Positions 55,591 to 64,000 of a stretch of DNA of 64,000 nucleotides are shown here, one piece after another. The stretch spans positions 4,464,001 to 4,528,000 of the forward strand of contig CM114272.1 of the NCBI GenBank assembly GCA_050084515.1, in the 5' to 3' direction. A program made the translations under genes and the position numbers. The DNA comes from Blasia pusilla (Eukaryota; Marchantiophyta; Marchantiopsida; Blasiales). Under the pieces are notes generated by a model. That model had not been told where the DNA came from. It was given only the letters and a program-made list of their open reading frames with translations, and did no database searches. Each line of letters begins with the position of its first letter. The stretch's first letter is position 1.

Positions 55591-57463
55591 AAGCGCGGCG
55601 TTCACCAAGCGCGACGTACAAGCATGCCTCGTGAAGACTCCACGCCCATTCTGCGAAGTGCGGCAATGCCTATGGTCAAGCTGTCCCCAGAGCTGGTCGA
55701 AGCACAGGAAGAGCGCTCTTTGGCGACTTTCTTTCAATCAAATTGGACATTGACATCAGGAGAACTCCTCGGGGAGCTTCGTTCCTCAACGGTAGCAGCC
55801 AAGTTTTGAAGAAAGGGTCTTCGATATCGAGCTCAGCCCCAACAATGGACGCCGGATGATTGGAGAGCCACTTATATGCTCCCGGCTGCTCCAGAGTATG
55901 AGTACGATACTGAGGCCTTGGTGAAACACAAAGATTTATTAGCACTCGGCTGTATAACGTCTGAGCGTCTGGACAGGAATGGTTATAAGGCTTTGTCGCT
56001 GTCTCCACCATTGTTTGGACAGTTTTGTAAGCATTTGATGACGTTATTTTATCCCGCTCTATCTTACTACCTTACAAATAAGCTCGTCAAGATGTGCTAT
56101 ATCCTTTGGAATCAGCACTTGGATCCTGAAGCACGCTTCCTTTGTCGACGGGAACGTACGAGCAATGCTGGAGGCGCTTCATCCAAGCACGAAGTCATTC
56201 TTATCGCCTTTTTTAATCCATCTGTATATTCATAAGCAAGAATTGACGGCGGACGAATTGCTCGATTGGTCGCAGGTCACTCCCGTCCGCTTACCAAGAA
56301 AGAGCGGAGCGGTCACTAGTGGGAGCCGCGAAGCCAAACCGCCACGCGAAGCAGCCCTAAAGCAACATCCGCATACTTCGGCTTCGGGCAAAGTCGAGGA
56401 ATTCACCGAACTGCCGAGACCAAAGCGCGACGCGGTCAATTTCGAAGCACCCTCGGAACCAGAACTTGCTACTCACGAGGACTCCGATGAGACGCCTCGT
56501 GCTAGCGATCACCGTCCTGCACTTCGTTTCATGTCTCGGACAGCAAACGATATGGTGTGGTTCTTGAATTTAGCTGTTCCGGTCATGAATTAACTGCAAC
56601 ACGTTCTCCACCTAGACGACACAACGAAAGTGGACGAGTATTTACAAGGCCTAGATGACCTCAACTGTTGGGCCCAGGCTTCGTCCAACCACGAAGTACA
56701 ATGGAAAGTGGCGGAAACAACTCTTCAATTGCGAGATCAAGAACTCGAAGACACAAAAACCACGCTTTGCAAAGTTCAAAGCGACTTAGTCCAGAATCAG
56801 TACGAAGCACGGAATGCGCGCCAATGGGAGAGCTTGGCGATTAACCTGGAGTGTGGGGCTGATCAGTTAACTTTGCAGATCAAGGAAACTTCACACCTCA
56901 TTCAACAATATAGACACCATATACATCGTGTGCACAACGAATTCAAGAAATTGGCCACCCAACATGCTGAATCTTCGAAACTGCTTCAAGAACATCAAGA
57001 AACAAACAAAGACTTACTGGCGTAGTGGTCAGAGGTTACAAGGAGGATCGCGGTCTTGGAGGCGGAGCAGAAAATGCTTAACGAAGTGCAGTTAGACCCT
57101 GAAGATGTCAAAGAGTTAATCGAGGAAGCAGCCAAGAGTTTTGAGCAACAAATGAATGAAGAGATCAACTATATTAACAAACATTGGAAGCGCCAATTCG
57201 ACAATCATACAAAGTCTCTTCCAGAAGTTGTACCCACTCTTTCAATTACTCTTGAAGACTTACCATTATTTACTCCATCTGATGTCTTAGTCCAGAACGA
57301 AGTACTAGGGAGTAAATTAGTTGTTAATAAGTCGCGAGAAAGAATGCGCAATCATATCCCTAACATTATCAACAAAACTTCTACTCTTCACGGTCATTTT
57401 GCGCCTACACCTCAATTTGATAGTTTAGACGATAATTTTATGAAGCTAGGAAAAAAATCATGA
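55555..57463 (+). pseudogene. Extra post-pol reading frame with coiled coil in element F
   Basis: Between integrase and 3' LTR. First part (frame of 55555-56235, one stop at 55807): AMPMVKLSPELVEAQEERSL, WTPDDWRATYMLPAAPEYEY, LSPPLFGQFCKHLMTLFYPA. After a frameshift near 56165-56230 a second part runs to 57463 in a single frame with only two stops (56591, 57023): ELTADELLDWSQVTPVRLPR, an acidic Pro-rich linker, then long heptad-rich stretches (TTLQLRDQELEDTKTTLCKV; EEAAKSFEQQMNEEINYINK) and a terminal FDSLDDNFMKLGKK. About 630 residues if joined conceptually. No transmembrane segment or signal peptide, so not envelope-like. It resembles nothing I recognise. Same strand and decay level as pol, so it belongs to the element. 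Confidence 0.65.
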
Positions 57464-57486
57464 AGTGTTCGCCGGGGCGGCTCACA

Positions 57487-57500
57487 TTTGGGGGACGAGG
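57487..57500 (+). other. Gypsy polypurine tract
   Basis: TTTGGGGGACGAGG, two bases before the 3' LTR; the common plant Gypsy polypurine tract form. Confidence 0.85.
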
Positions 57501-57502
57501 TA

Positions 57503-58702
57503 TGTGATACCCACAATTTTGTACTCTTGAAGAATATATCTTTTTATTAAACGAAGACTCTTGTACATTATGATTTTTATTATGATTATTTATTATTATG
57601 AGGAAGAATGAGTGAATCATGAAGCTCCTGGGACAAGGCAGAGAGATGGAAGATCAAGGATTTGCCTTAGAGGAGAGGAAAACGCAATAACGGAGTCTCA
57701 AGACTCAGAACGAATCTCTGTCTACGAAGTGCTTCGCTACAGAACGAAGCATAATGAAGAAAGGAAGAAAAGAAGAGAAAGAAGTACTACGCTCTTGTAC
57801 GAAGCGTGAAGCACGAAGCACCTGAAATAAGAACGAAGCATGGAGTACTTCGTCCTCATGAAGTCCAAGAAGCGAAGCTAAGAATGACTGTGATTTCAAG
57901 CGACGCATGTTAGAACAGTTAGACTAGGAAAGGGCGTGACCCTTTGTATCAAATTGGTAGTTAGGACAGTTTTGTACCGCGGATTCACAGGGATCGTAGG
58001 AAAAGCTAAGAGAACCATAGATCTAGGTAGTTAGAAATAGTGAAGAGACACTAGCTTCATCAAGAACGTTTCGAATCTTTGGATCACTTCCACTCCAGCG
58101 AATATTTAAGAAGCAAGGCAGAAGTCATAATCATCATTCTCTTACGAAGTCATTATGCTATAGGAATGGTCCGAGCAAGAGAGTAGTACCCTCTCGAGCT
58201 TGTATACACTTTGAAGCTTTCTCGTTCTTGATGGAGTAGTAAAGCAATCATTCATTCATTCTGATGTGCGATGCTTATGTTTGAGTATTCTTTTTGGGTC
58301 TGCAGAGTGAAGAGTGAATCAAGCGAACCTTTCTCATCAATGAAATAATCAACATGAGTTGTAGGAAATTTGTTTGACAGAGAGTAGCCTGCCGAGACGG
58401 ATTGAGTTTCGAAAGTAGGAGAAGCCAACTTTCGTGTTAAGATCTCTGTGAGGTTTCTTGATGTCGAGAAGAAAATCTACTTGAACATGCTGTCAATTCC
58501 ACTAGAGAGAATCGAGAAAAGATCCTTTGGTACTAAGAAAGATCAGAAGATATTGATAAGACATTGAATATAACTCACACACATTTAAATACAACTATTA
58601 CAATAGAATTGTAATTCCGAACTCTCTTTTCATCAAACAATGATCCTCTTGGGGATCGAACTTATTAAAACGACTATAAAATAGACTGTCTTGTACATTA
58701 CA
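57503..58702 (+). repeat. 3' LTR of element F (family 2), complete
   Basis: Begins TGTGATACCCACAATTTTGT and ends TTGTACATTACA, canonical TG...CA, 1200 bp. Matches inverted 42641-43201 and the piece at 39208-39610. Frames inside are by-products. Confidence 0.85.
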
Positions 58703-59059
58703 AAAGTTGTTAGAAAATGAGTAACCTACCATGACAAATTTAGTTCTGAAAGTAGGGTGAGCCGCCATTCTTGAGGTCTCTTTGAGGTCTTTGTGGAGCT
58801 TGGTTATTGCAGATTCACAAGAGTCTTTTTCTACACTTGAGAAGAGTCTTTTCTATGAGGAAAGGAGACTATCTTATCTTTTCTTTACTTTTTTGAAGTT
58901 AGAGTTGTTAGAGTTAGTGAAGCATTTTAAGTGAAGTTAGAAGTTATTCTTGTTATTTCTTATTAAACCTCTCTTTACTCAGGAAATAGTGGTCTCTTGG
59001 GAACAAACTTAATACTTTTCCATAGAAAGAGTATCCTTTTCCTTGAGTTGTACATTACA
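58703..59059 (+). repeat. Family-1 LTR fragment
   Basis: From GTTAGAAAATGAGTAACCTA through GTGAGCCGCCATTCTTGAGG to TTGTACATTACA (59048-59059); equals the end of the solo LTR 34163-35665 and of 14697-15911. Starts mid-LTR, directly after the family-2 LTR. Confidence 0.75.
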
Positions 59060-59109
59060 ATACACTAGTTTAGATACACTAGCTTTCTGCTTATAAAAAG
59101 TCACTTTAT

Positions 59110-59750
59110 TTACAATATACATAGGAGTTCATTGGTGGAGTGCAAGAAAAACCCTATAGAGGCATTGTCGGTATGTCTTCTGGTTAGCCTTCTATGATTT
59201 GTACATGAGTTTGAAGAAATTTGAGAAAACCAAAAGTGAGTGCACATATTGTGGTCATGAAACCCTATACAACAAAACTTGACATTAACGTCCTTCACCA
59301 ATATCAATCAGGTGGTGGGATTTGGCTCCATGTGCCGATATCACACACACCCAAGCAGCAAATACAAACTTTACTTGAAACGCATCTACCACTAGAATGA
59401 ATACAAGCCAACCTATTGGGAACAACAATTTCCAATAAATTCCCATATTCTAGAGGGACTTGGACTTCTTGGGCACCGACAGTTGAGGCGTTTTATATCA
59501 ATTCTAATGCTCTCCTCAATTTTGGATCTTGCTCCTGACCATGCATGACCCCATTTGCATCATGACAGACATGAAGGATGACTTGTCGGACTACACTAAC
59601 CATCAACCATGCTAGTAGGGAAAATCGGTCTTCATGTACCATAACCATATCAACAAATTGCACGTAGAAATGCTGGTATTCTCCATGAAACTTCCAATTT
59701 TGTGGATGCCTCATAACCCTGATAGCTCTCCACGGATACCAATATGGCAA
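59110..59750 (-). pseudogene. Unknown repeated protein family X, copy 2
   Basis: Minus strand from 59750: MPYWYPWRAIRVMRHPQNWK, FVDMVMVHEDRFSLLAWLMV, SVVRQVILHVCHDANGVMHG, then after a stop LLEIVVPNRLACIHSSGRCV and SKVCICCLGVCDIGTW (Cys-rich). Parallels 37811-38377 in order. Family not recognised. Confidence 0.45.
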
Positions 59751-60007
59751 ATTCTTGCTCTTGCAGGTTCAAAAAACCCCATAATTCTATCCAAAATACC
59801 AATAGGCCAACACCTATGAATTATCTTCACCTTCACCTCAAACAGTAGGCTACAGAGCCTACCGAGAAAGTAATCAGTGTCAAAGGGAGATCAGAAAAGA
59901 GATGAGCTAGATGCCATCCAACAAACTTTTACTCATGGATCCCAACTTAATAGATTGGTGAGTAGATATTCTTGAGTAGATGTTATCTCTTTCTCTAAGT
60001 GAGTGTG

Positions 60008-60113
60008 TGTGAGAGTGAGACTATATGTAAATAAATACATGAAGGATAGAGAGAGAGAGAGTGAGACTATATGTAAGTAAATACATGGAGGGAGGGAGAG
60101 AGAGAGAGAGAGA
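60008..60113. repeat. GA-rich microsatellite with 46-bp duplication
   Basis: GTGAGACTATATGTAA starts at 60015 and again at 60061, each followed by TAAATACATG and a (GA)n run. Confidence 0.8.
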
Positions 60114-60133
60114 TGAGCAAACCTGCACAACAA

Positions 60134-60828
60134 GTTACGCCTTCCTTAGTTCAACGTTCCTTCAGTTGGGAGATACAATCGCCCACCCACCTTCAATCCC
60201 GCTCTCTCCGTAGTGCCGCTCTAAGACCCTAAGGCCACACATTATTGTTACATTTCCACTCCTAGGTGAGAATTGTTAAGTACTCAACAAGAACTCAACA
60301 CCTTCTCTAACATGTCGACCGCAGACCTAGAAGTTGAAGCACTTACCTCTTTGCAACCTTGCCCACATACACTCTAGCTCTTGTTCAATGTCTCTTGATT
60401 TCTAGAATTTTCCGCCACTCTTAACTTTGATACGATCGTGATCATACACCCAACCTGCACTTTGCCGTGATCTAGCACTCTCCTTTCACTCTTACAAAAT
60501 AAGGGTACATACCCTTATGTCCCTCTCTCCCGTCACTCGTATGTGTTTGCTCGAGCCTCTACACCCTCCTAGTTGCCGCTCTCTCCAGTGTATCTCTCTT
60601 CGTTGGCGCCGCAAGTCCATTACCTTGGAGCCCTCGCCCCCTCTTAGGTTGCCACGTACTCTACCAAAATTGTTATTGATTTTATTTTGGTTATTTAAAA
60701 AAACAAAGAAATAAAAAATTAAGAATTTTTCATTAGATTTAAATAAAAAATATATATACCACTAGGATTTCTTTAATTATCATCATATGAATATATATTG
60801 TATTATTTTTTTTTCAAAGAATCTAGAA
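60134..60828. other. Spacer, nothing recognised
   Basis: A chance Ser/Leu-rich frame at 60517-60714 and a very AT-rich block (60660-60840) follow; no LTR was identified downstream of the minus-strand Gypsy element C. Confidence 0.4.
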
Positions 60829-61179
60829 TTACATACTGTATGTACATTTGGGACACATCCATCGTCCCTTAGGAACCCTAGTGAGAGCTCGCGTTACACA
60901 TGCCATATGCCATCCTCTCGAACACCCATCATACACTAGCATAGTGGCTGTACCACGGGCAGAACCACATAACATACACCGCAAGCCTGCACGAACTACT
61001 ACTAAGCTCATATCAACTGTACCGTCAATGTTTGGAAGATGACATGGCGCACAATTACGCACATGGTCCTTCCAAACCATACCATCGCGTCCCTCTAATA
61101 AGAGAACACCAGATGGAAAAATCTCACGCATTCTCAAGATGATGTGCCCTGTAGTCACATCCAACGTCATAGGTGCCAT
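60829..61179 (-). pseudogene. PHD-like zinc finger at the end of Gypsy pol
   Basis: 116-residue frame. C68-x2-C71 (RCMLCGSARGTATM), then VYDGCSRGWHMACVTR and GRWMCPKC give C86, H91, C94, W107, C109, C112: the C4HC3 PHD pattern with the third ligand changed from Cys to Tyr83. The preceding part (WKDHVRNCAPCHLPNIDGTV) holds another C-x2-C. It follows the integrase C-terminus at the spacing expected for a C-terminal pol module, where chromoviruses keep a chromodomain. PHD fingers read histone H3 tails; a role in integration targeting is inference. The frame is open here, though upstream pol is broken. Confidence 0.65.
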
Positions 61180-61199
61180 CTAGTGCAAGTAGACATAGT

Positions 61200-61715
61200 G
61201 TCCTTGATAAAACCTCCGGATAGTAGGTCAATAAGCACTCCCCAAATAGTTGCATACCTCAATGTATCCCAATGCTTCGCAATCGCTAAGTTCTCAAATG
61301 CCATACGCATCACTATTCAAAATAACTCAGCCCTCTGAGAACATGCTTCCGTCCATACATCCGGATCATCAAGGTTCAACACGTCACCAACATCTCGACG
61401 AATGGCTGTAGGTAAATTTGGCTCCCGGCCATACAAAAGTAAGTACGGTGAGAAAGACGCTAAGGATGCCTGCATGTTGAATCTGTATCCCATAGCCAAC
61501 CACGGCAACTGGAGGTCCCAATCTACTAGGTGACCTCTCTACAAGCCATACTTGCGTAATCCTCTCTTCATTGTCTGCACAACCCGCTCCATTAGTCCAT
61601 CCGCCTCACGAAGATTTTGCAAAGTAATGTGGTGGTTGATCAGCGCCTGATCACATAAGGCCTGAAACTCCCCATGAAACTCTATGCCCTAGTCTGTCAA
61701 CACCTCAACTAATGC
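61200..61715 (-). pseudogene. Gypsy integrase, internally deleted
   Basis: Reads LTD-GIEFHGEFQALCDQAL (second catalytic Asp), ADGLMERVVQTMKRGLRKYG (with catalytic Glu), WDLQLPWLAMGYRFNMQASL and SPYLLLYGREPNLPTAIRRD. The HHCC zinc finger and first catalytic Asp are missing: RNase H sequence ends near 61780 and integrase resumes near 61715, so about 0.6 kb has been lost. Confidence 0.7.
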
Positions 61716-61779
61716 GCCATAATAACTCAACACTCAATCAAGGAAGGCATACGTGGAAATCATACTCCTGCAACAAAAG

Positions 61780-63042
61780 AGCCCACCTCGTAAGCTTCCC
61801 TATAAGCTTGTCGGAATCCATCAACTACTTAAGTGGCTGATGATCGGTAATGATGGTAAAGGGATTGCCGAATAGATAACATCTAAAATGTGCGACAGCC
61901 CACGCTGCAGCCAAGCATTCACCCTCATACAAGCTATACTTCTTCTCTGCAGTGTTGCTTGAGCGACAACCGTAAGCCATCACAGACTCTCTACCATCAT
62001 TGTCATGCTAGGTGAGCATGGATCCAAGCCCCAACATGCTCCAATCGGTATGCAATTGGAAAGGACGCCCCCTGATCGGTCTCCTCAATATGGGAGCGGA
62101 CGTCAATCTTTCCTTGAGCAGCTGAAATGCTCTCTCCTGCTCATCCCCCTTGTGCAACTCATGATCCACTTTGGTCAGCAAGGTTAGCGACTTTGAAATC
62201 GAACTAAAACCCTTGACGTATCGTCGATAGAAGTTCGCCAATCCCATAAATGCGCAAACTCGACTCACATCTGTAGGGTGTGGAATGCGTGAAATAGCCT
62301 CTATCTTTGTTTGGTGCACACCAAGGCCCCCTGGGTATATCGTATGACCCAAATACTCAATCTGAACATAGAAGAACTTGCACTTGCCTGGATGTAGAGG
62401 AACTTGCACTTGCTCAAATAAGTGCAATTATCAAAACACCTCCTCTAGATGTCGCTCATGCTCCTCAACCGTGGTGCTAAAGACTATGATGTCATCAATA
62501 TAACACTTGGGAAAATCCAAACCTGCCAAGATCCTATCCATGACCCTCTGAAACTAATCCAGAGCGTTCTTTAACCCAAATGGTAAGAATCGCCAAAGGT
62601 ACAAACAATCCTTTCCGTGAGGATCAATGCCCCAAAATGCCGTCATCTGCCTGTCCTCCAATCTGATAGGTAGTTGATGGTATCTGGCTCACAAGTCCAA
62701 TGAACTGAAGACTTTTGCATGCCCAATGGCATCAAAAATCTCCTCAGGGGTGGGCATGGCATACCTATTGGACTTCATCTGCCAATTGATAGGTTGGTAA
62801 TCTCCACACATGCGCCTATCCGTCTAGTTGCTATCCACATCCTTCTTGGCAAGCATGACAATGGCAGATGCATACTCTCCATGCAACATCTCCACTAGTC
62901 CTGCTCCAACCAAGTCTTGGCTCTTACTCTGAATCAGAGCCCTCTCCATGTCAGTGTACCTATAGGGTCGTCGAAAGATTGGCGTGTCACTCAACAACTC
63001 AATGCGGATCCCTGGACCCTTTAGTGTACCCAAATCATGCAT
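61780..63042 (-). pseudogene. Gypsy RT and RNase H
   Basis: GPGIRIELLSDTPIFRRPYR and MERALIQSKSQDLVGAGLVE (63042 on) are the pre-RT/RT start; RRMCGDYQPINWQMKSNRYA, FSSLDL-ARYHQLPIRLEDR, FPFGLKNALD-FQRVMDRIL and CYIDDIIVFS (62491-62502 for YIDD) follow. 62427-62008 has KFFYVQIEYLGHTIYPGGLG and FMGLANFYRRYVKGFSS; then RNase H: FQLHTDWSMLGLGSMLT, SSNTAEKKYSLYEGECLAAA, FTIITDHQPLK. Many stops; catalytic YIDD intact. Confidence 0.8.
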
Positions 63043-63439
63043 ACTAAATGCAAAAAAAACTCCTATAACTCCTAAGGAATTGATGTATCCGGCGCTGCTC
63101 TCCTCTTGTCAACTTAGGGCCTATATCTGGCTCCCAAGTCTGTATCATGACTGCGGTAGGACTCTCTGGTGAGGGTGTCGGTGGTTGCTATAGTGCAATC
63201 CCGTCTCGGACAACAGAACTCTCATCTCCACGTGCAATACCCAAAATCACGGTTGATGTTGTGGCTATCATCTCTTGGCCTACATGCAAAACATCCCAAG
63301 AAGTCCAAGGGTGTCTCTCCAAATCATCCTTGGTGTGTCGATCTCTTGGGATCTTGCTCCCAACCACTGCCTCCACCGTCTCGGTAGGCATGGGGCTCAC
63401 CAACGCAACAACTGTGATTTTTCGCATTCTCAAACGATG

Positions 63440-64000
63440 CTGTTTAGCTATGCCTAAGCTAAAAATCCATGTCTAGCAATTCAAGTCCATCGCTTGACCC
63501 AAGACATGACGTCGTGATGCCTCTGATAGTGATGGTACTACCGTCACTCCTATGGGGAATCCCATCACTCCCTCTCGCTCATCGACATTGGGCTCCACCA
63601 ACCTCTATATTTGGTCATCCCAAACCAACCAGATCCGGCCTCTTGGAATCCATAGGAAGCAGGAAAACTCACAAATGTGGGAAAGGCTGCTCGAGGCATG
63701 CCAATCTTATTGACCACAATCAACGACAGTCGATCATCGTGTCTCACTGCTCGTGATCGACGACCTGGATCCATAATAGAATCACCAACAAATTGGAGGG
63801 GCACCCCACGCTAGCATACGCCCTCCGCAAAACCTCATGTGGGACCGAGTTGGTCCACCAAAGACGCAGGCGGTATGCTCTAGAACCTACACTCGCCGCA
63901 TCCAAAAACACTGTTGAGCCAATCCATGCACGCACTTGATGTGCACTCGTTACCATCCGTGACCTTGAATCGCCCAAGATTGGCACATTCTCCATAATGT
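63440..64000 (-). pseudogene. C5-cytosine DNA methyltransferase, C-terminal half, retrotransposon-borne
   Basis: From 63995: ENVPILGDSRSRMV is motif VI (ENVP at 63981-63992, Glu and Asn kept). LDAASVGSRAYRLRLWWTN (63849-63905) fits motif VIII of DNMT3-like enzymes (I-D-A-x-V-S-x-x-x-R-x-R-x-x-W-x-N). After a frameshift near 63800: DPGRRSRAVRHDDRLSLIVV, AAFPTFVSFPASYGFQEAGS. After another near 63570: GVMGFPIGVTVVPSLSEASR and RHVLGQAMDLNC, which correspond to motifs IX/X (GFP..., R-x-x-L-G-x-(A/S)). One stop follows DLNC, then TWIFSLGIAKQHR ends the domain. The RT linker (LTRGEQRRIHQFLRSYRSFF) follows directly, so this is one polyprotein. Frameshifts make it inactive. Confidence 0.7.

Larger units (their letters stand above)
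52687..58702 (+). mobile_element. Gypsy-type retrotransposon, pol to 3' LTR (element F)
   Basis: Plus strand; continues the pol piece at 43202-43324. Order: RT, RNase H, integrase (52690-55315), a spacer with GCGAAGC motifs, a long extra open reading frame with coiled coil (55555-57463), polypurine tract (57487-57500), 3' LTR (57503-58702). The 5' half is missing. RT before integrase is Gypsy order. LTR family is shared with element E. Confidence 0.85.
60829..64000 (-). mobile_element. Gypsy-type retrotransposon with methyltransferase and PHD finger (element C)
   Basis: Minus strand; begins beyond the window. In coding order: C5-methyltransferase C-terminal half (63440-64000), pre-RT linker (63050-63430), RT (62450-63042), RNase H (about 61780-62427), a strongly deleted integrase (61200-61715) and a PHD-like zinc finger (60829-61179). 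RT before integrase makes it Gypsy-type. It complements element B (17290-19531), which has Gag, protease and methyltransferase N-terminus. Confidence 0.75.

Noticed and set aside
55555-57463. Post-pol frame as an envelope gene
   Set aside because: No signal peptide, no transmembrane segment, no Cys-rich ectodomain; mainly charged and coiled coil.
63440-64000. Methyltransferase as bacterial contamination or a restriction-modification gene
   Set aside because: It is collinear with Gypsy RT on the same strand and a second copy at 17.3-18.2 kb has the same retrotransposon context.

Overview
The window looks like repeat-rich nuclear DNA of a land plant. Evidence: secreted dirigent-like genes, a plant-type Mediator subunit (MED19), GT-AG introns, and Copia, Gypsy, CACTA and Mutator-like elements. 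Dirigent-like proteins with no introns in the coding part, and Gypsy elements carrying a methyltransferase and a PHD finger, make me lean to a bryophyte such as a liverwort. That placement is inference only.

Layout. 0-14 kb is low-copy DNA with a decaying cluster of dirigent-like genes (one intact at 7.6-8.2 kb, one with a nonsense codon and deletion, one frameshifted, one 3' scrap) and a truncated glyoxalase/VOC-type gene at 12.7 kb. From 14.7 kb on, almost everything is transposable elements nested in each other: LTR pieces (14.7-16.2 kb); a Gypsy element with Gag zinc knuckle, protease and the N-terminal half of a C5-cytosine methyltransferase (17.3-19.5 kb, minus); a young Copia element (19.7-24.7 kb, minus); a Mutator-like element with RNase-H-type transposase, SWIM remnant and more than twenty 26-27 bp palindromic repeats (24.7-31.5 kb); a CACTA Tnp2 transposase remnant (31.7-36.8 kb, minus) split by a solo LTR with a GAGTG target duplication; a mosaic of LTRs and the 5' half of a Gypsy element (38.6-43.2 kb, minus); the pol and 3' half of a same-family Gypsy element (43.2-58.7 kb, plus), whose pol is split by a 9.36 kb CACTA-type element; and a second methyltransferase-type Gypsy element (60.8-64.0 kb, minus) with methyltransferase C-terminal half, RT, RNase H, a deleted integrase and a PHD-like finger.

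Two results stand out. First, the CACTA element at 43325-52686 has CACTAG termini, matching TIRs, a 3-bp AAG target duplication and exact restoration of the Gypsy reading frame when removed. It carries an apparently intact two-exon MED19 gene and no transposase, so it looks like a gene-carrying, non-autonomous transposon. Second, the two minus-strand Gypsy fragments together cover methyltransferase motifs I, IV, VI, VIII, IX/X, upstream of RT, and one ends in a PHD-type finger: a retrotransposon family that seems to carry its own DNA-methylation and chromatin-reading modules. All methyltransferase copies here are broken by stops or frameshifts.
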